Shown here one piece after another: positions 45,034 through 53,206 of a stretch of 64,000 nt of DNA; within the stretch, counting starts at the first letter, position 1; each line of letters starts with the position of its first letter. The position numbers were made by a program, and so were the translations under genes. The notes below the pieces were generated by a model, which ran no database searches, was not told the DNA's origin, and saw nothing but the letters and a program-made list of their open reading frames with translations. Source of the stretch: Psychrosphaera sp. B3R10 (lineage in GTDB: Bacteria > Pseudomonadota > Gammaproteobacteria > Enterobacterales > Alteromonadaceae); assembly GCF_018861025.1 (NCBI RefSeq), contig NZ_JAHKQH010000045.1, forward strand, positions 315,413-379,412, in the 5' to 3' direction.

Positions 45034-47349
45034 TTACTGGTTGAAGCGCCTTTCGTACATTATTTCGTTAATTTCTGTCGCCGCTTTTACAATCGGTTTG
45101 TATGGTGTATCTGCAACATTGATAAAACCAACATTGTAGTTTTCACCATCATAAGCACGACCTGTAATTGGTGAGTCCATATATTGGAACCAGTGAGCAC
45201 CAATAAAGTTTGGATGGTCGATAACTGAGTGCATATAGTCTTTATACATTACGCCGCGGTCTTCTTGACTTGATGCGTGAATGAGGCCGGGATGGAACAA
45301 ACCCGAGTCAGATGCGCCATTGTGCCACTCTCCAACAATCGCAGGCATATCTAGCTTTTCTAAGAACTTCCATTTACTCTTAGTAAGACCTTCTTTGTAA
45401 ACGTTAAAGCTTATAACATCGACATGTTTTGCAGACGCCATGACAGCTTCTTTTGGCATGCCCCAATCAGGGAAGCGAGCACCCATATAAAGGTGATTTG
45501 GCATATGTTTGTCTTTGGCTTTACTCACAACAGAGAAATACTGATTTGCATATGCATGAAGCATAATTGAAAAGTCAGCGACTTGATTCGGTTTTGTAAT
45601 ATCGCCTTTAATCCCTTTGTTAAAGCTTTTCCAACTTGCGACGTCTGTTCCCCAGCTGGTATTTAGTTTTTCAATCGTTCCGTATTTTTGCTTCATTAAA
45701 CGAGTGAATTCTGCTTTGGTTGGCACGTCATTGCCATCGCGCTGTAACGTATGTAAAGCGATACCATACTGTGATGCAAGACTATCAGGACGGCCTAAGC
45801 TCATTTCATTATCGATAAACACACCAACACACCAAGGGTTGTTGCGTACTTCTTCCGCCACTTTTGCTAGGGTGATATTGGCGCGTTCTTCAAACAACGG
45901 ATCGAATACATCCGGCAGTGGCGCCCAAAAGTCGTTGCCGCTAGATACGGTTTTGTAGTTACCTATGATCCAACCGTTCGCAAAATAAGGAACACGATTG
46001 TTCTGATAAAACATTGGATCAGTCCAGTTGCCGAATGACGTAAAGCCCCAAGTTTGCATTCTTCGAATAGTCACATCCTGCCAAACTTGCATGAAGTCAG
46101 GGTTTATATCTGAATATTTCCGCTCTAAGTTGGCCGAATAGAAACTGAAAGTTTCACCATGTTTAAGGGGACCTGAGTGTGCTGAACGGCGGTAGCCGTA
46201 ATGTTTGCCGAGAGGTTCGTCGTAACTTGGTAACCAATTAAACATTTGTTTACGTACGTCTGACGCGACTTTGCGTGTTGGAATAGCTTCAGCACCAACG
46301 CGGTTTAACTTTTGTGAGTCTTCAGGGGTGAGATCACCTGCTTTTCTTTGGACGATTTTAGATTGGTCGAAGTCATATCCTGTCATTGTCGACGTATTGG
46401 AAAGGCGAATAATGTCTAAACCTGTAGCAAAGTATGGGTAACCTTCTGGGTCAACCAGAGACCATTTGTCGCCAATTTTTTGGGTTCTAAAATAACCTGT
46501 GGCTGCTTGACGAGGGCCGTTTTTCCAGCCTCCAAATTTCGATCGTGTGGCTGGGTCATAATTATTTCTTAATTCACTCATTTCCTGATCACGAGCGGCT
46601 TTTAATTCGTCGATATCATGGATTTTTCCAGCAAATTCAACTTTAGCGTTTTGGCCAAATTGATCGACTATACCCGTCAAGAACTGCTCATCAAATTTAG
46701 GGTTTGTTCTTAGGCCGATATTACTGATGGTGATCGTCTTATCAAAAAGGGCACTTTGTACGCTTAGGCTAATTCGTTTGATTTTCGATGTATCTAAGTT
46801 CTTTTTACCCCAAAGTGAAATGAATTGAGTTTCATTTGAAGCCCAAGTATCAGGGTTAGAACGTAGACCAGAGGTAAAGTTAAGTTCTACTTTTTCATCA
46901 CCATCTGGCGTTGCCAGGTCATGACCAGCCATTTTGGCATAATAGGTTTTTGTAGGGCCAATAGGAATGCTGACACTTCGAGTGTAGTTATCTCCGTTGC
47001 CATCGGTAATGTCTAAATATATTTGGGTTGAATGCTGACCGCTATTGGCAATGTCGAATGCAAGATTAAAGTCTTTAAAATCGCTCCAGTCCCAACCCTG
47101 CTCAGATTCAAATACAATTGATGAATAGCTATGCTTACCAGAATGAAAGTTAACAACGATAGCGCCGTCATCTGATACATAAGCATCAGCGGCATTGAGC
47201 TTCACTTCTTTTGGAATTGTCTTGTCTGACTGAATATCGACAAGCTGGGTTAAATACGACGAGTCGGTATTCGTTGATTGGTTTTGTTTATTGCTGCATC
47301 CGCTGAGCAGCATCACTGTTGATAGGGCTGCCAGTGTTATTATTCTCAT
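45034..47349 (-). CDS. GH50 beta-agarase, lipoprotein
   Basis: A 771-residue protein with lipobox LLSGC near residue 18. An N-terminal CBM-like beta-sandwich (about 60-215) precedes the GH50 barrel (YFRTQKIGDKWSLVDPEGYPYFATGLDIIR at its start). Proposed acid/base Glu515 in FIDNEMSLG and nucleophile Glu674 in IVGEWHNG. GH50 enzymes act on agarose or neoagaro-oligosaccharides, often releasing neoagarobiose exolytically, the substrate of the GH117 enzyme encoded downstream. ATG preceded by AGGGGA. Operator 64 bases upstream. Confidence 0.93.
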   Translation of the reverse strand: MRIITLAALSTVMLLSGCSNKQNQSTNTDSSYLTQLVDIQSDKTIPKEVKLNAADAYVSDDGAIVVNFHSGKHSYSSIVFESEQGWDWSDFKDFNLAFDIANSGQHSTQIYLDITDGNGDNYTRSVSIPIGPTKTYYAKMAGHDLATPDGDEKVELNFTSGLRSNPDTWASNETQFISLWGKKNLDTSKIKRISLSVQSALFDKTITISNIGLRTNPKFDEQFLTGIVDQFGQNAKVEFAGKIHDIDELKAARDQEMSELRNNYDPATRSKFGGWKNGPRQAATGYFRTQKIGDKWSLVDPEGYPYFATGLDIIRLSNTSTMTGYDFDQSKIVQRKAGDLTPEDSQKLNRVGAEAIPTRKVASDVRKQMFNWLPSYDEPLGKHYGYRRSAHSGPLKHGETFSFYSANLERKYSDINPDFMQVWQDVTIRRMQTWGFTSFGNWTDPMFYQNNRVPYFANGWIIGNYKTVSSGNDFWAPLPDVFDPLFEERANITLAKVAEEVRNNPWCVGVFIDNEMSLGRPDSLASQYGIALHTLQRDGNDVPTKAEFTRLMKQKYGTIEKLNTSWGTDVASWKSFNKGIKGDITKPNQVADFSIMLHAYANQYFSVVSKAKDKHMPNHLYMGARFPDWGMPKEAVMASAKHVDVISFNVYKEGLTKSKWKFLEKLDMPAIVGEWHNGASDSGLFHPGLIHASSQEDRGVMYKDYMHSVIDHPNFIGAHWFQYMDSPITGRAYDGENYNVGFINVADTPYKPIVKAATEINEIMYERRFNQ

Positions 47350-47412
47350 TTTGTTCCCCTGATGGTTATGTTGGAGCTAGGATGAGTATATAGGATAAAA
47401 TGTAGATTGAAA

Positions 47413-47426
47413 ATTGTTAACAAAAT
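47413..47426. promoter_or_regulatory. Putative GntR operator, GH50 site
   Basis: ATTGTTAACAAAAT, 64 bases before the GH50 start, at almost the same distance as the GH86 site from its gene. The remainder of the roughly 350-base gap between GH50 and the cyclophilin gene shows nothing else except the terminator at 47644. Confidence 0.78.
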
Positions 47427-47643
47427 GTTTTTTTGAATTATTTTTAGTCAGCTCTGTGTCCATTATAGCGTGTGTCTAATTTAATTCCCTTAACTTGCTA
47501 ATAAATAACAGGGTTGTTGTAAATTACTCGGCGTTATAGATAGGCTTTAGATAGTTGACGTCACATCCAATATTGTTTTTTGAGACGTTTTAGTAAGTAT
47601 TTTTTACTATTTATAAGGTGTGTTTGTGAAAAAATAACATAAA

Positions 47644-47669
47644 AAAAGCCAACAGATTTGTTGGCTTTT
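47644..47669 (-). terminator. Rho-independent terminator of the cyclophilin gene
   Basis: AAAAGCCAAC / GTTGGCTTTT with an AGATTT loop. On the minus strand it continues as TTTTTTT. It lies 28 bases past the stop codon. Confidence 0.88.
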
Positions 47670-47696
47670 AGTGTATTAGTTATTAGTTATGCTTGA

Positions 47697-48947
47697 TTAA
47701 GGCAAAGGACAGTCCATTGCTGTTACTGAGTCGATAGTAATTGCAACGTCAGGCACGTCGGCACGACCGCTTTGAGTTGAGGTATCAACATTAACGATAG
47801 TATCAACAACATCCATACCACCAATGACACCACCGAATACAGTATAACCAACGCCATCGCTTGCAGACTCTTGGTTTAACGAATCATTATCAACTACGTT
47901 AATGAAAAACTGACTGGTTGCTGAATTTGGCGCTGAAGTACGAGCCATAGCAATTCGGCCTCGATAGTTTTTAAGTCCGTTCATTGATTCAGTTGCAATA
48001 GCTGCTCGGGTCGTTTTGGTTTCAAGTTCTGGTGTTAATCCACCACCTTGTATCATAAAGTTAGGAATTACTCGGTGGAAAATTAGACCATCATAAAAAC
48101 CGTCTGTTACATACTGAATAAAGTTTTCACTTGTTGCCGGTGCATATAACGTATCAATAGCCAATTCAATATTACCTTGGCTTGTTACCATGTTAAAACA
48201 AGAATAATCGCCGCGAGTTAAGTCAATGGCAGCAGTATCGTCACTGTCATTAACAGGGTAAGGTAAGATAATAACTTTAGGTTCAATTGGTTCTGAAACC
48301 GCAGGGCAGGCTGTCGCTACAACATTACTTATCAAAACATTTTCATCAGGTTTATATCCAACATCGTCTGTTGCGGTAACAGGCACATCTGAAATGGCAT
48401 CAACAACGTCCATTCCAGCGACGACGCCACCGAATACGGTTAGTCCATGACCATCCGAGGTTTGGCCATAGCCAAATGAAGGATTGTTGTAAATGTTAAT
48501 TAAAAAACTGGAGGTTGCTGAATCAGGTTGGTCAAAACCACGCGTTGCCACTAAACGACCGCGGTAATTTAATAAACCATTTCTTGCTTCAGACACAACT
48601 GGATCTAACGTCGTTTTTGCGACTAAATCTTCACCCATGATGCCGGTTTGGACCAATGAGTTGGACAAAACATTATGGAAGATCACGCCATTATAAAACT
48701 GACTGTCTACATATTGTTTAAAATTTGCGGCGTGCAATGGGGCATATGTTTCATCCAAAGCTACGGTAAAATCACCTTTAGTCGTCGTTACGTCATAACA
48801 AGCATAACCGCCACGAGACAAATCGAGTGTGGCTGAGGTATCGGTGGTCGAAAGAATATCTGGTTCTGAATTGTCATCGTCATCTGACGAACAGGCAAAT
48901 AAAGATAACGACATACAAAGTAGAAGGGTACTGCGTAGGTTAAACAT
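47697..48947 (-). CDS. Tandem-cyclophilin peptidyl-prolyl isomerase lipoprotein
   Basis: A 416-residue protein with lipobox LFACS near residue 19 and an Asp-rich linker. Two cyclophilin domains follow (about 48-215 and 235-415). Domain 2 has the classical motif FHRVIPNFMIQGG and should be active. Domain 1 reads FHNVLSNSLVQTG at the same place: the catalytic Arg is Asn and the Phe-Met pair is changed, so it may only bind peptides. Expected to help fold secreted or outer-membrane proteins in the periplasm. It lies between agarase genes; a link to them is not shown. Confidence 0.9.
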   Translation of the reverse strand: MFNLRSTLLLCMSLSLFACSSDDDDNSEPDILSTTDTSATLDLSRGGYACYDVTTTKGDFTVALDETYAPLHAANFKQYVDSQFYNGVIFHNVLSNSLVQTGIMGEDLVAKTTLDPVVSEARNGLLNYRGRLVATRGFDQPDSATSSFLINIYNNPSFGYGQTSDGHGLTVFGGVVAGMDVVDAISDVPVTATDDVGYKPDENVLISNVVATACPAVSEPIEPKVIILPYPVNDSDDTAAIDLTRGDYSCFNMVTSQGNIELAIDTLYAPATSENFIQYVTDGFYDGLIFHRVIPNFMIQGGGLTPELETKTTRAAIATESMNGLKNYRGRIAMARTSAPNSATSQFFINVVDNDSLNQESASDGVGYTVFGGVIGGMDVVDTIVNVDTSTQSGRADVPDVAITIDSVTAMDCPLP

Positions 48948-49529
48948 GACGGGTTCTCAACTAATTCAAAGGAAAATTTTTCAATTTTAATGCGCGACTT
49001 TTTGAAGCGATTCAAAATGAATGTAATTTTATTGTTTTACAGACTATGTATTAAATCATAAGTTCAACGTTTAAAACGTAATCTTATGTAACTGTACGTA
49101 TAAAACAGTCTGTTTTACCAAAATACGGCAGTCATGTAATCGCTAACAGTAACAAAAGTCAACTATTCTCATCAAAAATGAATACGTTTAACCTCTGGGC
49201 ATATTACCCAAACACCACTTTGTGTATATTTAATTGTTAACAAAAGCGTGTTATTACGTTACTATCAAATTATTGTGTGAAACAGTATTGCAGATAATAA
49301 GTGTAAAACTGAGGCCTGAAGTGGGCTTAAGCCTTTGTTCCGGTTACGACTATTTAGGTCTATTTAATGGGGTGAACATCTTTGCCTGATCTCTACGTGT
49401 TTGCAAATAGGATTATCCGCGAATGCAGACGATTAACTGGAAGCTCGCTAGAAGTAACGGTTTAGTTTGGGTGATAACTTCTGAAATGAAATTTAGATAA
49501 ACCCTTGTGGTGAAAATGAGAAATATATT
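48948..49529. other. Divergent gap between cyclophilin and KDG kinase genes
   Basis: About 580 bases without a gene. It contains the GntR-type operator at 49233, about midway. No other repeat or open frame is convincing. Confidence 0.6.
49233..49245. promoter_or_regulatory. Putative GntR operator, KDG kinase-GH117 site
   Basis: ATTGTTAACAAAA, 285 bases before the kinase start. It is equally far from the divergent cyclophilin gene, so the target is inferred from the gene functions. Confidence 0.7.
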
Positions 49530-50468
49530 ATGAGCCGTACATTAATGGCCATCGGCGAATGCATGATGGAGTTAGTTGAGCAAAGTGATGATTTGCTTCA
49601 AAGGTCCTATGCTGGCGATACTTATAACGCCTTAGTTTATGCCAAGCGCAGTTTTCCCGAGCATGATGCTCAATTTTTTTCCGCGGTCGGTCAAGACAAT
49701 GTCAGTTCGGCTATGGTAAGTCGATGGGTTAACGAAGGCATTAATATTGAAACGGTGCAACGCAGTGCAGACCATACCATCGGTATTTATTCGATTGCTG
49801 TAGATGCTGAAGGCGAGCGCAGTTTTAGTTATTGGCGAAAAGATTCAGCCGCAACAAAGATGATGCGATTACGTTCAGAGACAGCACTTTATGAACTATG
49901 CAAAGACGCCGATTTTATTTTTTTTAGTGGTATAAGCTTGGGTATTTTGAACGAAATTGATAAAGCTAAGTTATTGTCACTGTTATCTAAATTAAAATCT
50001 GAAGGTAAAGTGATTGCATTTGATCCCAACTATCGCCCTAGCATGTTTAAACATGTTGACGATGCGGTTAAGTGGTTTACCAAAGCCTATCAGGTCGCCA
50101 CTATTGCCTTGCCTGGGTTAGATGAACATGAACTTTTATTCCGACATAGGAATAAAGAAGAGGTCGTCAACTTTTGCTTTGCAAATGGAGTCAATGAAGT
50201 AATTGTCAAAGCCGGTAAGTTGGGCACCTACGGTTATTATGAAGGTGAAGAGGTATGTGTGCCATTTTCGCCTGCACCAAAGCAAATTGATACAACAGCA
50301 GCCGGAGACTCATTTGCGGGCGTTTATTTGGCCTCTAGGCTCTCTGGAGTAAATGTTAAAGACGCGATTCATAACGCCGCTGATGTGGCGAAAATTGTTG
50401 TGCAGCACAAAGGGGCCATACTATCTGCGGCACTTTTGAAAGATTGCATCAGTAAATTAGTCCGATAA
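49530..50468 (+). CDS. kdgK: PfkB-family 2-keto-3-deoxygluconate (KDG) kinase
   Basis: A 312-residue sugar kinase of the ribokinase/PfkB family. It has GECMMELVEQ at the front, an N-terminal sugar-binding region, FDPNYRPSMF in the middle, and the C-terminal signature DTTAAGDSFAGVYLAS with the catalytic Asp. This pattern fits KDG kinases. In agar catabolism, 3,6-anhydro-L-galactose is oxidised and isomerised to KDG, which this enzyme would phosphorylate to KDPG for cleavage by an aldolase. The GH117 gene starts 18 bases later, so the two form an operon. Confidence 0.88.
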   Translation: MSRTLMAIGECMMELVEQSDDLLQRSYAGDTYNALVYAKRSFPEHDAQFFSAVGQDNVSSAMVSRWVNEGINIETVQRSADHTIGIYSIAVDAEGERSFSYWRKDSAATKMMRLRSETALYELCKDADFIFFSGISLGILNEIDKAKLLSLLSKLKSEGKVIAFDPNYRPSMFKHVDDAVKWFTKAYQVATIALPGLDEHELLFRHRNKEEVVNFCFANGVNEVIVKAGKLGTYGYYEGEEVCVPFSPAPKQIDTTAAGDSFAGVYLASRLSGVNVKDAIHNAADVAKIVVQHKGAILSAALLKDCISKLVR

Positions 50469-50486
50469 ATTAAGACTGGAAAAATT

Positions 50487-51572
50487 ATGACAGACAAAGC
50501 TAAAAAACTCAGCTTGGCAAGCAAACGAGCAATAGAACGTGGTTATGACCAAAAGCCGTCAGATTGGATGACTGAATTTGATGTTGAGCCGCTAAAAGGT
50601 GACTTTGCATTTGAAGAAGGCGTTATTCGTCGTGACCCAACGTCGGTAATAAAAGTGGGTGATGAATACCATTGCTGGTATACCAAAGGCACCGGTGAAA
50701 CTGTCGGTTTTGGTAGTGACAATCCAGACGATAAAGTGTTCCCATGGGATTTAACTGAAGTTTGGCATGCAACATCAACTGACACAATTGAATGGCATGA
50801 GCAGTCTGTTGCTATTACGCGTGGCGAACCAGGTCGTTATGACGATAGAGCTGTGTTTACGCCAGAAGTATTGCACTTTGAAGACAAGTTTTATTTGGTT
50901 TATCAGTCAGTACAATTTCCTTATACCAACCGTCAAATAGAGCAAGTTGCCATGGCATATGCCGACTCTCCTTATGGCCCTTGGACTAAATCAGATGCAC
51001 CTATTTTATCGCCCTCGCAAGACGGAGAGTGGCTAGGTGACGTTGATAGCCGTTTTGAAGTTAAATCAAAAGGTAGCTTTGACAGTCACAAAGTACATGA
51101 TCCATGTTTATTGGCGTTTAATGGTAAGTTTTATCTTTATTACAAAGGTGAAACTATGGGCGAAGAAATGAACTTTGGTGGCCGCGAAATTAAGCATGGT
51201 GTTGCTATCGCAGACAACATTTTGGGTCCTTATGTTAAGTCAGAATACAACCCAATATCCAACAGCGGTCATGAAGTCGTAGTTTGGCAACAAAACGGCG
51301 GTATTGCGAGTTTATTAACTACTGACGGTCCAGAGAAAAACACGATTCAGTTTGCCGAAGACGGTATTAATTTTGACATTAAAGCCCATATTAAAGGGGC
51401 TCCAGAGGCTTTGGGGTTGTACCGTAGTGGCGAACAGACTGAAACATTACCTGGGCTAACCTGGGGCTTGTGCCATAAATACGATGCGAGTTGGAATTGG
51501 AATTTTATTTGTAAATTTAAAACCAGAAAGCAAATTTTGGATGCAGGAACATTTCAAAATACTGCAGGGTAA
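50487..51572 (+). CDS. GH117 alpha-1,3-(3,6-anhydro)-L-galactosidase
   Basis: A 361-residue five-bladed propeller enzyme of GH117. Typical motifs are [61 protein letters not shown] and [20 protein letters not shown]. It hydrolyses neoagarobiose and related oligosaccharides to D-galactose and 3,6-anhydro-L-galactose. No signal peptide, so it acts in the cytoplasm on imported products. Co-transcribed with the KDG kinase. Confidence 0.94.
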   Translation: MTDKAKKLSLASKRAIERGYDQKPSDWMTEFDVEPLKGDFAFEEGVIRRDPTSVIKVGDEYHCWYTKGTGETVGFGSDNPDDKVFPWDLTEVWHATSTDTIEWHEQSVAITRGEPGRYDDRAVFTPEVLHFEDKFYLVYQSVQFPYTNRQIEQVAMAYADSPYGPWTKSDAPILSPSQDGEWLGDVDSRFEVKSKGSFDSHKVHDPCLLAFNGKFYLYYKGETMGEEMNFGGREIKHGVAIADNILGPYVKSEYNPISNSGHEVVVWQQNGGIASLLTTDGPEKNTIQFAEDGINFDIKAHIKGAPEALGLYRSGEQTETLPGLTWGLCHKYDASWNWNFICKFKTRKQILDAGTFQNTAG

Positions 51573-51876
51573 TTAAATGAATAGAGTATTGCTCCACCCA
51601 ACAGTTTTGTTTGCACTGTTAGGAAAGTGGTACAAGCGGTTGTTATGGCTTGAAACAATAATAAGAAAAAAAGCCTGGCTACCTTAACGGATCTTATTAA
51701 TACTGCTATGGGAAATACGGTTACCTTTATAGCGGGATTGATATGATAATTGTGTGTTGTTACAAACCTTTGACAGTGATTGGGTAACCTTTCACTGTCT
51801 TTTTTTATATTGATGTTGGCGTAAATAGTTCGACTTGTTACACTGCCTCACACTTATTATTTTCGTAATTAAGAGC
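51573..51876. other. Gap between GH117 and the VC0807-like gene
   Basis: About 300 bases. It contains the terminator at 51772 and nothing else recognisable. Confidence 0.6.
51772..51806 (+). terminator. Rho-independent terminator after the GH117 gene
   Basis: GACAGTGA / TCACTGTC stem with a 12-base loop and a T tract. It lies 200 bases after GH117, just before the next gene. Confidence 0.85.
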
Positions 51877-52581
51877 ATGACTCAAAACCAACCACAAAAG
51901 CCTCAAGCCAGTAATACATTATTGGAACTTGTATTTAATATTGTTGTTCCCTCGCTCATTTTAATGAAACTATCCTCGGACGAATATCTAGGTACTGTAA
52001 ACGCGTTAATAATTGCTTTGGCGTTCCCATTGCTTTATGGCATTTGGGATTTTGTAAAAAGTCGCAGCTTAAATTTCTTTTCTCTGCTTGGTTTTTTAAG
52101 CACATTATTAACCGGCGGCATTGGATTGTTTGAACTTGATCCGCAGTGGTTAGCCATAAAAGAAGCCGCTATTCCTGCGGTTATTGGTTTTGTTGTTTTA
52201 ATGTCGAGCTTTGGACATAAGCCATTGATAGCAAAATTGATATTAAATCCTGCCATTTTTGACTTAGAGAAAATTTACGATACGTTGGCAAAAAATAACA
52301 AGGTAGACGTTTTTAAAGCTGAGATTAATCGTGCAAATTTGTGGCTAGCTGGCACATTTGTTTTCTCTGCAACTGCCAACTACGTATTGGCTCGTATGAT
52401 AGTTACTAGCCCAGCTGGTACCGTGGCATTTAACGAAGAGCTTGGTAAAATGACCATGTTAAGTTATCCCGTGATTGCGATACCTTCATTACTCATGTTA
52501 ATCGGCTTGTTGGTTTATGTTGTTAAAATTATCACTAAACTTACCGAGCTAAAGTTCGAAGATATCGTTCAACAAGAATAA
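51877..52581 (+). CDS. VC0807-like integral membrane protein
   Basis: A 234-residue protein (ATG 51877; the frame is open to 51835) with five or six hydrophobic helices. It matches what I recall of the 'VC0807 family' (LLELVFNIVVPSLILMKLSS, FPLLYGIWDFVKSR, FIxxSFGHKPLI-like), related in outline to intracellular septation protein A. Function unknown. It stands alone behind a terminator. Confidence 0.72.
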   Translation: MTQNQPQKPQASNTLLELVFNIVVPSLILMKLSSDEYLGTVNALIIALAFPLLYGIWDFVKSRSLNFFSLLGFLSTLLTGGIGLFELDPQWLAIKEAAIPAVIGFVVLMSSFGHKPLIAKLILNPAIFDLEKIYDTLAKNNKVDVFKAEINRANLWLAGTFVFSATANYVLARMIVTSPAGTVAFNEELGKMTMLSYPVIAIPSLLMLIGLLVYVVKIITKLTELKFEDIVQQE

Positions 52582-53206
52582 TGTCATGCCTTTTGAGCAA
52601 TCAATTCTCTTATACACAGCGCAAGTTTTATAGAATGTGTGCTGTGTAGATATATCTAATTTATAACCGCGATAATTAAACAGCCTCCGTAATTAAATCG
52701 CTATTCCAATGCCAATATGTTTGCCAAATATTAATTCCTACCTTTTGAACAAAACTCAAAGCGTGACCTATGTAAAGTCGGAATGGATTATTGTTTAGCA
52801 ACGAGTAAATCGCGACGCTCTAAATTCTAAATAAAACCATGAATATCTGAATACGTATGTAGCTTAAATACATTTCCCTCCATTCCCGATAGCCTACGAG
52901 TTCGCGACAGTTTTCGTTTTACCAATGTCTAAAAATAATTGCGAAATGTTTGTTATATGCCTGTTTATTCTTCGTTTCTCATCGATTTAGGACGAGTCGT
53001 TAGACCTGGTTACGGACAGGGTTTAAGGGGGTGAGGAATGCTGTTTAATATCGATTTTACGGTGAAGTCATCACCGGGCACAACTTACAATTTTCATCTA
53101 CACGGACTAATGTCAATAATAAGCAAACATTAAAAACAGGTCTAAACGTAAATTGGAATGTAGCAAATAGTATTTAAACCAACAAAGTTAATAAAGGTTT
53201 TACCTA
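52582..53206. other. Control region upstream of GH31
   Basis: About 625 bases without a gene. It contains the 12-base MalR-type operator (next entry). I see no clear promoter pair and no RNA gene. Confidence 0.6.
52848..52859 (+). promoter_or_regulatory. Putative LacI/MalR-type operator, copy 2 of 4
   Basis: TGAATACGTATG followed by TAGC, identical to the copy at 57500 over TGAATACGTATGTAG. It lies 347 bases before the GH31 start. Confidence 0.75.

Noticed and set aside
47697-48947. Cyclophilin gene as member of the agar regulon
   Set aside because: The operator at 49233 is 285 bases from its start, equal to the distance on the other side, and the function does not favour it.
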